A stretch of DNA of 64,000 nucleotides, taken from assembly GCF_016894245.1 (NCBI RefSeq), contig NZ_CP069792.1, forward strand, positions 310,001-374,000. Reading direction: 5' to 3'. The notes under the pieces were generated by a model. That model did no database searches. It was not told where the DNA came from and saw only the letters and a list, made by a program, of their open reading frames with translations. The translations under genes were made by a program, and so were the position numbers. This DNA comes from Corynebacterium kroppenstedtii. Lineage in GTDB: Bacteria; Actinomycetota; Actinomycetes; Mycobacteriales; Mycobacteriaceae. The first letter of the stretch is position 1. The number at the start of each line of letters is the position of its first letter. Of the stretch, positions 1 to 9,076 are shown in pieces.

Positions 1-760
1 AATTCGTACCGACGTTATATCCGACCAAGATGAGGACGGGCGCTGATTCACCCATGATTCTTGCAACCGACAACATGATTCCCGTGATAATGCCGGACAT
101 TGCAGTAGGGAGGACAATGCGGGCAATAGTTTTCCATTTCGGGACTCCTAATGCGTACGCTGCTTCCCGCAGGTCTTGAGGAACAACCCGCAGCATCTCT
201 TCGGTGTTCCGGATAATCACCGGAACCATAAGCAGAACTAAAGCAAGAGAAACTGCCATACCCGAGCGTTCAAATCCGAAGAGCACTACCCATAGCGAAT
301 AGATAAACAACGCCGCAACGATTGAGGGCACGCCCGTCAAGATATCCACCATAAAGGTGGTCACTTTGCCCAGACGGGATTCCCCCGCGTATTCAACTAA
401 ATATATTCCCGTCAGCACACCAATGGGGATCGATAGCGCTGACGTTATGAGCGCTTGAATGAGTGTTCCCATGATCGCGTGATAGGCACCGCCACCTGCT
501 TGGGATTCGATGATGCCCATCTGGGATTTCATCCACCAGCTGGAGCTCAAGGTGACAGCAGCACCGCGTGAGATCAGCTCCCACAGCACCCATAGCAACG
601 GAATGAATGCGACGATCACCGTTGCAAAGACAAGAACCCGCGCCATTTCATTCGTCACTTTTCGACGGGTCGAGATAGCAGTAAAGGTTGTTGATGTTTC
701 GATTTTTTGATGAGGAGAAATACGTGGTTGTAATGCTGGCGATGAGACCGCGTGTGACAT
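1..760 (-). CDS. pstA: Phosphate ABC transporter permease PstA (C-terminus cut by window edge)
   Basis: Inner-membrane permease subunit of the high-affinity PstSCAB phosphate importer. I translated 253 codons from an ATG at 760, which follows an AGGGAG ribosome site; the reading runs off the window before any stop. A polar N-terminus of about 35 residues is followed by hydrophobic segments and the typical permease EAA-like loop (EAAYALGVPKWKTIARIVLP), which contacts the ATPase. It lies 51 bp downstream of pstC on the same strand, so pstS-pstC-pstA is one operon, and pstB is expected just outside the window. Confidence 0.93.
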   Translation of the reverse strand, partial: MSHAVSSPALQPRISPHQKIETSTTFTAISTRRKVTNEMARVLVFATVIVAFIPLLWVLWELISRGAAVTLSSSWWMKSQMGIIESQAGGGAYHAIMGTLIQALITSALSIPIGVLTGIYLVEYAGESRLGKVTTFMVDILTGVPSIVAALFIYSLWVVLFGFERSGMAVSLALVLLMVPVIIRNTEEMLRVVPQDLREAAYALGVPKWKTIARIVLPTAMSGIITGIMLSVARIMGESAPVLILVGYNVGTN

Positions 761-811
761 CGTGGCGCTCCCTACTTTGCGTAATTGATAGCTGGTGTGT
801 CGGGTCGAGGT

Positions 812-1894
812 TTATCTCTTCGCCACAATGGCCCGGGCGATAGCGTTGACGACAAACGTCAAAAGGAAGAGAACGAGGCCAGCTGAAATGTAGGCGCCAG
901 CCTGAATGTTGTTATTAAACTCTTGAGCAGCGTTCGCAATGGCCGTGGCGAACGTTGTGCCACCATCGAAGAGGGAACCACGAAATTCTGAGCTCGGTGA
1001 GATCACTAAGTACAGCGCCATTGTTTCGCCCAGGGCTCGTCCTAACCCCAGCATGGCTCCGGAAATATAACCCGAGAAACCGAAAGGCAAAACGGTCAAA
1101 GTGACAACTTCCCATCGTGTTGCCCCTAATGCTAGGGCAGATTCAATGTGGCCTTGAGGAGTTTGAACAAAAACTTCTCGCGCTGTAGCCGCGATCACGG
1201 GGAGAATCATGATGGCCAAGACGATTCCACCGGTCAACAGGTTTCTGCTTGTTGCGAAAGCGGGAGAATTAGCAAAGGTTTTAAAAAGAATGAACTGACC
1301 TGCCCAGGAATGAATCCATTCATAGAAGCCTCCGAGTTTTGGCCCCAGAACTTGGGCACCCCACAAACCAAAAACAATAGAGGGGACGGCCGCTAGAAGG
1401 TCAACAACAAATGCGATCGGTTTTACGAATCGCTGAGGACAATATTGCGCTAAAAAGATTGCTATCCCCAGCGCTACCGGCATCGCCAAAACAAGGGCTA
1501 CCAAGGACACCGTCACGGTGACGAAGAACAGGTTCGGAATACCGAAATGCATTGCCGACGTTGTTGCAGTATTCCAATCACCGCTGTAGGTGAAGAAGTT
1601 TTCGGTGTTGTTCCGCAGCGCAGGGATGGCACGCCAAAGCAAAAATGCTCCAATAGCAGCGATGATAATGGTGATCATCATTGCTGATCCCGTCGCCAGG
1701 CCGTGGAAGATTCGGTCGCCTGCGCGGACTTTTCCTGGTGCGTTATGGCCGCTTTGGGCCTTCGGCGGGATAGTTCCGTTACCAGGTGATGATAGCCCTG
1801 CCTGGTCAGCGGCGGATGGGAGATGGGATCCGGCAGGCTGGTATGTCGCAGCTCCGGTGCTAGATGGAGTGGTCATTGGTGTCTCTGCACTCAT
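812..1894 (-). CDS. pstC: Phosphate ABC transporter permease PstC
   Basis: First permease subunit of the phosphate importer, 360 residues. A long polar N-terminus rich in Ser, Pro and Gly (about 65 residues) precedes the first membrane helix (IITIIIAAIGAFLLW). The EAA-type cytoplasmic loop is visible as ESALALGATRWEVVTLTVLP. The PstC-specific pattern of six helices and the position between pstS and pstA make the call secure. No strong Shine-Dalgarno sequence precedes the first ATG, so an internal start such as the Met at residue 7 is possible. Confidence 0.95.
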   Translation of the reverse strand: MSAETPMTTPSSTGAATYQPAGSHLPSAADQAGLSSPGNGTIPPKAQSGHNAPGKVRAGDRIFHGLATGSAMMITIIIAAIGAFLLWRAIPALRNNTENFFTYSGDWNTATTSAMHFGIPNLFFVTVTVSLVALVLAMPVALGIAIFLAQYCPQRFVKPIAFVVDLLAAVPSIVFGLWGAQVLGPKLGGFYEWIHSWAGQFILFKTFANSPAFATSRNLLTGGIVLAIMILPVIAATAREVFVQTPQGHIESALALGATRWEVVTLTVLPFGFSGYISGAMLGLGRALGETMALYLVISPSSEFRGSLFDGGTTFATAIANAAQEFNNNIQAGAYISAGLVLFLLTFVVNAIARAIVAKR

Positions 1895-1978
1895 TCGGGT
1901 CTATAGGAACGTTTGTGCTTGGCTGCATCTTGGGAGCGCGTAGTCCACAGTAACTGAAACTACGCGCATTCCCTCGAA

Positions 1979-3094
1979 TTACTTGATTTCTTTAATCGCG
2001 CTGGTCAATTTGTCTTTCAATTGACCCGTGACCGGAATATAGCCCTGATCTTCCAAGTTCGAGTCCTGCCCATCATTAATGGCGACGGTAAGGAAGTCGC
2101 GGACGCGATCACCGGTGGACGAATCTTGGTATTTCGAGCACACCAGTTCATATGTGGTGAGGAACAACGGGTAGCTGTCTTTTTCTTTCAGGCCGAAAAG
2201 GGCATCGGTATCGACGACCATATTGTTGCCCTCACCCTTATATGTGAGTTTATCTAAGGCATTGCCGACGGTCTCTTTATTGAGTTCGACAGGCCCCTGC
2301 CCGAAATCGATCGCCGCCTCTTTCAAATTAGCTTCTTTGGCGAACCCGGCTTCCACATAAGTGATAGCCCCGTCGGTGGCTCCAACTTCCTGGACAACAC
2401 CGGATGAGCCATTCGCCCCGGACCCTGTAGTGGAGGGAAACGCCTTCCCCTCGGAATCCCACTGTCCCGGCGCGGATGCCTTCAGGAATTTTTGGAAGTT
2501 ATCTGAGGTCCCCGATTCATCCGAACGATAGATAACCTTGATGTCTTTATCAGGAAGATTAACTCCATCATTGAGCTTCTTAATGGCGTCATCATTCCAC
2601 TTTTTGATCTCGCCTTTGAAGATCTTGGCGATGACCTCTGGGCTCAAAGCGACGCTGTCAGCACCATCTAATTTATAAGCAACGGCCACGGGCCCAATCA
2701 CCATAGGAAGCTGCCAAACGTCGGATTTACAGGTCTTGTCTTTCGCCTCAGTCATTTGGCTATCGTCAAGAGGCGAATCCGATCCACCAAAATTAACCTG
2801 TCCGGCTACGAATTGTTTTTGACCAGCGCCTGATCCCGTGCTGTTGTATGAGAACTGTGCGCCGGGAACTGCTTGAGAGTATTTCGCAGAGAACACACTC
2901 ATGGCTTTCTGCTGAGCGGATGAGCCCTCTGCGGTGAGCTGTCCGGTGGTTCCAGAGAGGTTCGAATCTCCATTAGACGACGAGGATCCACCGTCCGCGC
3001 TATTGTCATCACTATTACAGCCCACCATAGTGAGGGCTGAGACGGCTGCAATGGTAGCTAGGGCAGTACCGCGTCCTACTTGTTTCCTGTTCAC
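1979..3094 (-). CDS. pstS: Phosphate-binding lipoprotein PstS
   Basis: Periplasm-side phosphate receptor of the Pst importer. I chose a GTG at 3094 because a GGAGGA ribosome site lies just upstream and because it gives a compact lipoprotein signal (NRK-QVGR, hydrophobic core, then a lipobox MVGC with Cys at residue 26), 371 residues in all; a longer frame would start at 3145. After the Cys comes a Ser/Asp/Gly-rich linker, then the PstS fold with phosphate-loop motifs (STGSGAGQ, SGTSDNFQKF). First gene of the pst operon. A repeat resembling a PHO box lies about 156 bp upstream. Confidence 0.95.
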   Translation of the reverse strand: MNRKQVGRGTALATIAAVSALTMVGCNSDDNSADGGSSSSNGDSNLSGTTGQLTAEGSSAQQKAMSVFSAKYSQAVPGAQFSYNSTGSGAGQKQFVAGQVNFGGSDSPLDDSQMTEAKDKTCKSDVWQLPMVIGPVAVAYKLDGADSVALSPEVIAKIFKGEIKKWNDDAIKKLNDGVNLPDKDIKVIYRSDESGTSDNFQKFLKASAPGQWDSEGKAFPSTTGSGANGSSGVVQEVGATDGAITYVEAGFAKEANLKEAAIDFGQGPVELNKETVGNALDKLTYKGEGNNMVVDTDALFGLKEKDSYPLFLTTYELVCSKYQDSSTGDRVRDFLTVAINDGQDSNLEDQGYIPVTGQLKDKLTSAIKEIK

Positions 3095-3249
3095 TTTTCC
3101 TCCGGGACTCAGGGATTTCGCCAGGTGAGGAGCAGAACGAGCCACGCCGGATGGTTGACTTCATCATCTGCCTCGTTCGGCGCCTACTGATTCCGACACA
3201 TGCGGATTCAGGTTTGAAAGTAATCCGTGGAGGTTGCCAGTGAGCAGAT

Positions 3250-3271
3250 TCAAGATGAACAGAGAGTGAAC
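3250..3271 (-). promoter_or_regulatory. PHO-box-like 11-bp direct repeat upstream of pstS
   Basis: On the minus strand GTTCACTCTCT is followed directly by GTTCATCTTGA, two GTTCA repeats exactly 11 bp apart. This is the spacing and core of PHO boxes bound by PhoP-type response regulators in actinobacteria. It begins 3 bp after the mshD stop and faces pstS. A PhoP ortholog is encoded at 46.7-47.4 kb. Binding itself is inferred. Confidence 0.5.
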
Positions 3272-3273
3272 AC

Positions 3274-4389
3274 TCAGAACTTCCATGCTGTGTGGCGCTC
3301 AACCACCGTGAATCCGAGCGCCTCGTAGGCATGAACAGCGGGCGCGTTATCTGCTTCGACATAGAGCTCGACGTAAGCTGCGTCATTGCTGGCTAAGTAC
3401 TGGATCCCCTTCGCTGTTAAAGCGCGACCTAAGCCTCGCCCCTGGGCCTTCCGAGCGAGCCCGATCACATAAACCTCTCCAACCTTGCGCCCGGTTTCGT
3501 CGTCACCCTCGCACACTAATTTCGTCCAGTGAAACCCTAGAAGAGGGGGAAGCTGATCAGTATTTTCGTCCTTCTTGCTGACACCGTCGGCTGATCCCCC
3601 ACTACCATCGCCCTCACTCCCCCAAAGCAAAAGGACACCGTCGGGGTCGTACCATGATGCTCTCCGGGCCTGATCCAAGCGTGACTGATCCCACCCGCCT
3701 TGTTCGGGGTGCCAGTCAAAGGCCTCATTGTTGACAGCCAGCCATGCAGCATCAACTGCATCTTTCCCCCATCGACGGGCTGATTCCGTCCAGCTGAGAA
3801 CCGTGACATCATCAGGCAGCGTCGCAGCTGCCTGAGCAACGGGTTTGTCGTCAGACTCGTCTTTCCCGGCAGAACCAGGAAGCTCCATCACGAGGAGTTC
3901 ACGATCAGCGGTAGCACCAATGTGCTCAGCCGCCGCCCGGGCAGCGGGGAGGTCGCCGTGCGCCCACCATGTCAATCCAATCCCGTTGGTGTGAATATCA
4001 CGTTCATCCCCCAGGCCGAGAGACGACGCATGGGCGCGAACCGCACGTTGCAACGCTGTAGCCAGCCCGCCTCGTCGATAAGAGGGATGAACGGCGAGTT
4101 CGACGGCCGGACCAGAAGGATCGACGGCTGCAATGCCACGTACGTGCCCATCGACCCTGACTAACGCGTGCCAATGATGAAGGTCCGGTTCCTCCATTCC
4201 GCGCAAGAATTGTTCGGAAAACGGTGCGACGCCGTCATGCCGGGTGCTCTCGTGCAGAATTGTTTCGATTTCCATCCATCGATCGGCTGACGCCTGTCGA
4301 GCATTGCGAACCCGGGGAGAAACTGGTCCTAACACCAGCTGGGTGATGATGTCACACGGCTGTGCGTTGAAGGTGGGTGCGTCTGCCAT
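3274..4389 (-). CDS. mshD: Mycothiol synthase MshD
   Basis: Acetyl-CoA:Cys-GlcN-Ins acetyltransferase, last step of mycothiol synthesis in the cytoplasm. It has two tandem GNAT domains: an N-terminal one (AVELAVHPSYRRGGLATALQ) and a C-terminal catalytic one (EVYVIGLARKAQGRGLGRALT, then YVEADNAPAVHAYEALGF). I place the start at the ATG at 4389 (MADAPTF), which has GAGG nine bases upstream; a GTG at 4404 is the longer choice. At 371 residues it is longer than the mycobacterial protein (about 315), with a Gly/Ser/Asp-rich insert in the second half. The neighbourhood glnR-mshD-pst matches that in mycobacteria. Confidence 0.93.
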   Translation of the reverse strand: MADAPTFNAQPCDIITQLVLGPVSPRVRNARQASADRWMEIETILHESTRHDGVAPFSEQFLRGMEEPDLHHWHALVRVDGHVRGIAAVDPSGPAVELAVHPSYRRGGLATALQRAVRAHASSLGLGDERDIHTNGIGLTWWAHGDLPAARAAAEHIGATADRELLVMELPGSAGKDESDDKPVAQAAATLPDDVTVLSWTESARRWGKDAVDAAWLAVNNEAFDWHPEQGGWDQSRLDQARRASWYDPDGVLLLWGSEGDGSGGSADGVSKKDENTDQLPPLLGFHWTKLVCEGDDETGRKVGEVYVIGLARKAQGRGLGRALTAKGIQYLASNDAAYVELYVEADNAPAVHAYEALGFTVVERHTAWKF

Positions 4390-4568
4390 CGCTACAATCC
4401 TCACTCATTTCCGGGTTCTGCGCTTAAGTACTGTTGTGATCGAATGTGGCCGAACACTGGGTGGCACCAGCCCGACTGATGGTCGCCAGCTTCGTGCTCG
4501 CTTATTTGGCTTTCGTCGCACAGGCTACCGGGGTTCAGGCGCGAGTCATAGTTTCGGGCATGTCCCGA

Positions 4569-5246
4569 TTATGCGTCAAGGTCGATAGCCTTGTAGCCAA
4601 CATTACGAACAGTGGCGATCATTCCCTCATACTCGGTGCCCAGCTTGGCGCGAAGCCGCCGAACATGCACGTCGACAGTTCGGGTTCCACCGAAAAAGTC
4701 GTAACCCCACACTTCTTGCAAGAGCTGCTTTCGGGTGAACACGCGCCCGGAGTGTTGAACCAGAAAGCGGAGCAATTCAAATTCTTTATACGTCAGATCC
4801 AGCGGGGTGCCATGGATACGCGCAGTGTATGTTGCGTCATCAACGACAAGTTCTCCAACAGTAACGACGTTGGAATCGTCGATCTCATTAACGGGAACTG
4901 GCCGACGGGTAAGCAGAAGCCGGAAGCGCGCGTCAATTTCGACCGGCGTAGCGCTAGCCAGGAGGAATTCGTCGACAGCCCAGGAGGAATCTAGGGCGAT
5001 CAGGCTGGTTTCTGCGATGGCAACGGCCACGGGCATATCAGGGTGAGCAGCGGCCACGGTCCGGCAGAGCTCCCTGGCGCCGAGGAGGTCGGAGCCCGTG
5101 ACGTCGATCACCGCGAGTTCGACGTCGTCAAGTTGTCGTGAGGACGTAGCGTCGGGAGGAAAAATGACGGTCTCGTGTGGCAAGAGTGCCAAGGGCGGGA
5201 GTACGTCGGCCACGCTTGTGGCATTGGTGAGTAACGCTATCCTCAC
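4569..5246 (-). CDS. glnR: GlnR-type OmpR-family orphan response regulator
   Basis: DNA-binding regulator of 225 residues. The C-terminal winged helix (LTYKEFELLRFLVQHSGRVF, WGYDFFGGTRTVDVHVRRLR, TVRNVGYKAI) is very close to what I know of mycobacterial GlnR, which controls nitrogen metabolism. The N-terminal receiver is degenerate, as in other GlnR proteins: the site-of-phosphorylation strand reads AVIDVTG but the usual acidic pocket is not evident, and no partner kinase lies nearby. Divergently transcribed from the lmeA-like gene, 106 bp between starts. In Corynebacterium AmtR is the better-known nitrogen regulator, so the regulon here is uncertain. Confidence 0.85.
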   Translation of the reverse strand: MRIALLTNATSVADVLPPLALLPHETVIFPPDATSSRQLDDVELAVIDVTGSDLLGARELCRTVAAAHPDMPVAVAIAETSLIALDSSWAVDEFLLASATPVEIDARFRLLLTRRPVPVNEIDDSNVVTVGELVVDDATYTARIHGTPLDLTYKEFELLRFLVQHSGRVFTRKQLLQEVWGYDFFGGTRTVDVHVRRLRAKLGTEYEGMIATVRNVGYKAIDLDA

Positions 5247-5352
5247 GATGTAATCCTTTTTCGTTGACTAGCTCAACAGCTCAATACTGGGTCACTTTAG
5301 CCCAGTTCGCCCCGTTGACCGAACCGGATAGTCTATTTTTCTTGTAGGTTCG

Positions 5353-6279
5353 ATGAATAGCGGGGAAACCGGTAAAACTGTAGGGGTGACTCATCAGCCT
5401 TCTTCGCCCGCCGGTTCGGTGCCCGTTAAGACGCGGTCTCGCCACCGGCGGAGGGTGCACAAAGTAGGCATCATCGTCGCTATCGTTGTGATGGTTCTCG
5501 GCGTATGCGCATGGGTGGGAGACTCTCTAGTCGCAGCTCGAACAGAGTCACGTATCTCGCGCGAACTACAGCACTACTCTAATTTGCCTGTTCAACCCGA
5601 TGTGACAGCCGGGGGGTTTCCTTTCTTGTATGAAGCTGAGCGCGGGAAGCTATCGTCGCTCACCGTCGATGCACAAGATCTCGACGTTCCTGGGTTTGGT
5701 TTGGTGACTGTCCATTCCTCGGCAACGAATATCGAGGCGTCGACACACGACATTCTTCACGGACGGATTGAGAATGCTCCGGTTGAGACCATGTCGACGA
5801 CGCTATCGCTGGACGGATTAGCTTTAGGCGAGCGTCTCGGGATTACCGATCTGACTATCCGACGGTTGGCGAATACAGCGCCGAACGGTGGTCAAGAGTC
5901 GGATTCGGTTTTTAGTGGTTCTATTGGTGGTTTAGATAAGCCGGCCACAGTAGCAGTTCGGCTGCGCATCAAAGCCGACGTTATTTCCATGGATGCCTAC
6001 GAAGTTCTCGACGGTCCGGCGAGCAGAGATAAGGATGCCCCGGTTGTGAAGGGGCGGGAGATCCCAGAGGACATTCGGGATGAAATAAAACGAGCCTTTT
6101 CCCTCCAATTAGAAGGAAAATATCTTCCGCTCAGGGCACGTCCTGATTTTATTTATTGCGAAGGCGGGTCTATTTTTCTGCAGGCTAGCCAACAAAATGT
6201 GACAATTAATTTGTCGGACCTTGCGCCTATGGCGCGGGAAGAACCCGAGGAAGCGAGATACGAAAACGACAGGGAGTAA
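5353..6279 (+). CDS. lmeA: LmeA-like DUF2993 membrane-anchored lipid-binding protein
   Basis: A protein of 308 residues with an N-terminal basic stretch (KTRSRHRRRVHK), one signal-anchor helix (VGIIVAIVVMVLGVCAWVG) and an exported DUF2993 domain. In mycobacteria the protein at this place beside glnR is LmeA, a periplasmic phospholipid-binding protein needed for mannan elongation of lipomannan. Function here is inferred from domain and synteny. The start is ATG at 5353; a GTG at 5386, in frame, is possible because GTAGGGG immediately precedes it. Confidence 0.75.
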   Translation: MNSGETGKTVGVTHQPSSPAGSVPVKTRSRHRRRVHKVGIIVAIVVMVLGVCAWVGDSLVAARTESRISRELQHYSNLPVQPDVTAGGFPFLYEAERGKLSSLTVDAQDLDVPGFGLVTVHSSATNIEASTHDILHGRIENAPVETMSTTLSLDGLALGERLGITDLTIRRLANTAPNGGQESDSVFSGSIGGLDKPATVAVRLRIKADVISMDAYEVLDGPASRDKDAPVVKGREIPEDIRDEIKRAFSLQLEGKYLPLRARPDFIYCEGGSIFLQASQQNVTINLSDLAPMAREEPEEARYENDRE

Positions 6280-6334
6280 GAAGTAGCGAGGACGGGAAGG
6301 CGATTAGTCCTACCCCTCCGGTACGCTGGGCACC

Positions 6335-7069
6335 ATGGCAGAAAACGACAAAAACAGTGCACAGAAATTCGGCGTTCCCGGAACTGGTTCCGCGGGACAG
6401 GCAGATCACTCTCCCAGCGGTGGTTTCGCTGGTGAGAGGGCACCACAGGGGCACAAACTTGATGGCAATGAGGCCGTCAATCGTGCTGCGGAACAAGCCA
6501 AGACCACAGCCAGCCGTAACATTCCTGTTTTTGGTGATCTTCCTATTCCGGACGACACGGCGAATTTACGCCAGGGCCCGTCTCTTCACGATGGTCTTCT
6601 GGCACTTCTTCCCCTGGTTGGGGTCTGGCGGGGCGAAGGGCAAGCCCGAGATTTAGCAACCGGTGAGGAATATCCCTTTGGGCAGCAAATTACCTTCGCT
6701 CATGATGGCCAGAACTATCTGTCATATGAGTCACGTACATGGAGGATAAATAAAGAAGGCGAAGCCTCCGGGCCCGATGAGCGGGAATCGGGGTTCTGGC
6801 GTATTAACGATAAAGATGAGATCGAATTCGTGTGCGCGCACGCCAGCGGCGTGGTCGAAATTTTCTATGGCCAGCCGACGACTGAGCGCCAATGGGATGT
6901 GCAGTCTGCATCGACGATGGTGACAGCGTCCGGCCCCGCCACGCTGGGCCCGGGTAAGCGCCTCTACGGGTTAATGCCGAATAACCACTTGGGTTGGGTT
7001 GACGAGCGTGCCGTCGATAATGAGATGGTTCCTCGTATGTCGGCGGAACTCACCCGCCACGCCGGGTAA
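6335..7069 (+). CDS. FABP-like / nitrobindin-fold beta-barrel protein
   Basis: A cytoplasmic protein of 244 residues. The first 60 residues are low-complexity and polar; the rest is the ten-stranded barrel of the THAP4/nitrobindin family (LVGVWRGEGQARDLATGEE, FGQQITFAHDGQNYLSYES, ESGFWRINDKDEIEF). Some members bind heme and isomerise peroxynitrite; others have lost the heme ligand, and I cannot decide which applies. Equivalent genes sit near pabC/ygfZ in mycobacteria, as here. It is 55 bp downstream of the lmeA-like gene on the same strand, possibly co-transcribed. Confidence 0.8.
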   Translation: MAENDKNSAQKFGVPGTGSAGQADHSPSGGFAGERAPQGHKLDGNEAVNRAAEQAKTTASRNIPVFGDLPIPDDTANLRQGPSLHDGLLALLPLVGVWRGEGQARDLATGEEYPFGQQITFAHDGQNYLSYESRTWRINKEGEASGPDERESGFWRINDKDEIEFVCAHASGVVEIFYGQPTTERQWDVQSASTMVTASGPATLGPGKRLYGLMPNNHLGWVDERAVDNEMVPRMSAELTRHAG

Positions 7070-7107
7070 CCCACGTTACGCGTGGCAGGTCGCGCGCTGA
7101 CCGCACC

Positions 7108-8043
7108 TTAGCCAAAGCTGGGTGCGGACGTGAGGGGAGGGATGATCTCTCCGAGAGTCGGTAGCCCATTAGGCGAATCGGGTGCCATACAGGGCATCGT
7201 CGGATTGTCGTCTTTCAGAAGGTTGGAAACCAACGCTTGCATAGATGGGAGTTTGGTTAGCCCACCGTGCCCGACAATGTCATTCGGGCACAGATCTTGC
7301 GTGATGATATTGGTGTAGTCACCCGGGCCGTCCATGAGATTGATGCCATAGGGGGCGGCGTTGATTTCCTGTTTCGTCGTGACGGCGTAGTACTTGATAC
7401 CCGGCAGCGCTTCCGACGGGGTGTTGAGTGAACGAATGCTCTCGCCCTCCGATGACATCTCTAAGCAGGTGTCACTGGGGCTCTTGAGCAGCTCCTGAGG
7501 GACATAAAGTCGCGCATTCGGTGGCGGGCATTGGCCTTTGCGAAGGGCATCGGCGTGATGGGGCGACCCCTTGATCATCCCGGAAAGTATCACGGCTTTT
7601 CGGACGAAATCGGCACCGCCAAAGTATTTGAGCCAGTACCGAGTGACGAGGCCACCCTGGGACCACGTGACGACGTCGAACTTATCGTGTCCGGTTTGTT
7701 GTTTCAGCTTGTCGACGAAGGTGGCCAGGCGCGCCGAGTTGCCTTTAACAGTCACATAAGGGCTGGTGGAGGGATCGTCTGGTTCCCATGTCATGAAGAC
7801 GTGAACGTCTAAACCGTGGTTACGCAGACTATCTGCATATGCTTCTGCAGAACTCCGTGATTCGCTGGATGCGGAGACGTAGATGACTGGGAGCGGGCCG
7901 TCGGTGGACGATGATCCGGCGGTCACTGGGGATTGAGCATCACCAGCGTGGGCGGGCAGGGACGACAGCAATAGCGTGATGGCGGCCGCGAGGATGACGC
8001 ACATGGACACCACTGTGCGACGGGGAGCAATCATGGGAATCAT
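7108..8043 (-). CDS. Secreted lipase-type alpha/beta hydrolase
   Basis: Exported protein of 311 residues with a clear signal peptide (hydrophobic VVSMCVILAAAITLLLSSLPAHAG). The body resembles triacylglycerol lipase family 2: beta strand ending in FDVVTWSQGGLVTRYW, where Ser is the likely nucleophile, and a late conserved IVGHGGL His region. The nucleophile elbow is T-W-S-Q-G instead of the usual G-x-S-x-G, so its first Gly is replaced by Thr. Substrate unknown; lipid ester hydrolysis outside the cell is the family role. Transcribed convergently with the FABP-like gene. Confidence 0.75.
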   Translation of the reverse strand: MIPMIAPRRTVVSMCVILAAAITLLLSSLPAHAGDAQSPVTAGSSSTDGPLPVIYVSASSESRSSAEAYADSLRNHGLDVHVFMTWEPDDPSTSPYVTVKGNSARLATFVDKLKQQTGHDKFDVVTWSQGGLVTRYWLKYFGGADFVRKAVILSGMIKGSPHHADALRKGQCPPPNARLYVPQELLKSPSDTCLEMSSEGESIRSLNTPSEALPGIKYYAVTTKQEINAAPYGINLMDGPGDYTNIITQDLCPNDIVGHGGLTKLPSMQALVSNLLKDDNPTMPCMAPDSPNGLPTLGEIIPPLTSAPSFG

Positions 8044-8101
8044 GAGGCTAACCTACATCACGCGGCCGCGCGTAGCTACAGTGTTGGTAACTTAATTGCA
8101 T

Positions 8102-8998
8102 CTAACCGTTAAATTTGTCCAACAAGGCGAGCGCCGCTTCTTTTCCTAAAGCGTTCGCAGCTAAAGGGCTATCTCCTGTGAGAAGATTTCTATCCCGCGT
8201 GGTTGCTCCGGACATATCCTCATTGGAAATGGTGATACCCGCTTCCTGGAGCTTCTCCCCCAGCTTCCACGGCATCTCGCCAGGTAAATAGCCAATCTCA
8301 ATATTGGCACCGAAGTCGAGGGCATCCGGGAAAGCCACGACGCTGTACCCGGCGAAAGGATTCTCGTCCGCCCCGATACCTGCCGCTAAGAGAGCTGCCG
8401 GTCCGTGGCACAGCGTGATAATGAGCCGATCATTATTCAGGAAATAACGCAGGGCTTCGCCTACCGAACTGTCCGACGGCACACCATTCATGGCACCGTG
8501 ACCACCTGGGATGAACACTGCGGCGTAATCGTCGAGTCCTTGAGCAACGACGTCGCTGAGCTTCTTGGGCTGTTTAAAAGCGCTTTTCGTTGCATCCCAG
8601 GCGTCGTTGACGGCGTCGTCCTTCGACGGGAACGCCCACCATTCGAATTTCGCTGGGCTGCCTGAGTTAGTCGCGACATCAACTCCGAACCCCGCTTTGT
8701 GCATGTGAAAGAGGGGAAGGAGCGTTTCCACGGGGTGATTGCCGGTAGAGAAGAACGTGCCGTTCTGCATCGGTAGGTAGCGCTCTTCGGTTGCAATAAC
8801 GAGGACTTTCCACCGGCCACCGGTGTACGTGTCTTCGCTGGCGAGGCCGGAGAAGTCGGTCGTATCTGCGGTGTACTGCTCAAGGGAGTATGCCGAGGGG
8901 AAAAAGGCATTATCCTCCGCCGGATCAGGGGTTGGCTTGCGGTTATCGTCGGTCTTTGTTGCGTACTGTCGGACAAATTCCTTTGCTTTAGTAGCCAT
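8102..8998 (-). CDS. hchA: Hsp31/HchA-type DJ-1 superfamily glyoxalase III
   Basis: A 298-residue cytoplasmic protein that matches the Hsp31 (HchA) branch of the DJ-1/PfpI superfamily: N-terminal cap (PDPAEDNAFFPSAYSLEQY), then FIPGGHGAMNG and the nucleophile elbow LIITLCHGPAALL with the catalytic Cys at residue 197. Members convert methylglyoxal to lactate without glutathione and have been described as holding chaperones and deglycases. Length agrees with the E. coli protein (283). The gene stands alone on the minus strand. Confidence 0.88.
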   Translation of the reverse strand: MATKAKEFVRQYATKTDDNRKPTPDPAEDNAFFPSAYSLEQYTADTTDFSGLASEDTYTGGRWKVLVIATEERYLPMQNGTFFSTGNHPVETLLPLFHMHKAGFGVDVATNSGSPAKFEWWAFPSKDDAVNDAWDATKSAFKQPKKLSDVVAQGLDDYAAVFIPGGHGAMNGVPSDSSVGEALRYFLNNDRLIITLCHGPAALLAAGIGADENPFAGYSVVAFPDALDFGANIEIGYLPGEMPWKLGEKLQEAGITISNEDMSGATTRDRNLLTGDSPLAANALGKEAALALLDKFNG

Positions 8999-9076
8999 AT
9001 CACTTTTCTACATAGAATGGCGAGATCGTGCCACCTGTAAAAAGTGTGCCCCCTACCAGTCGCGCATCCGCAATGA

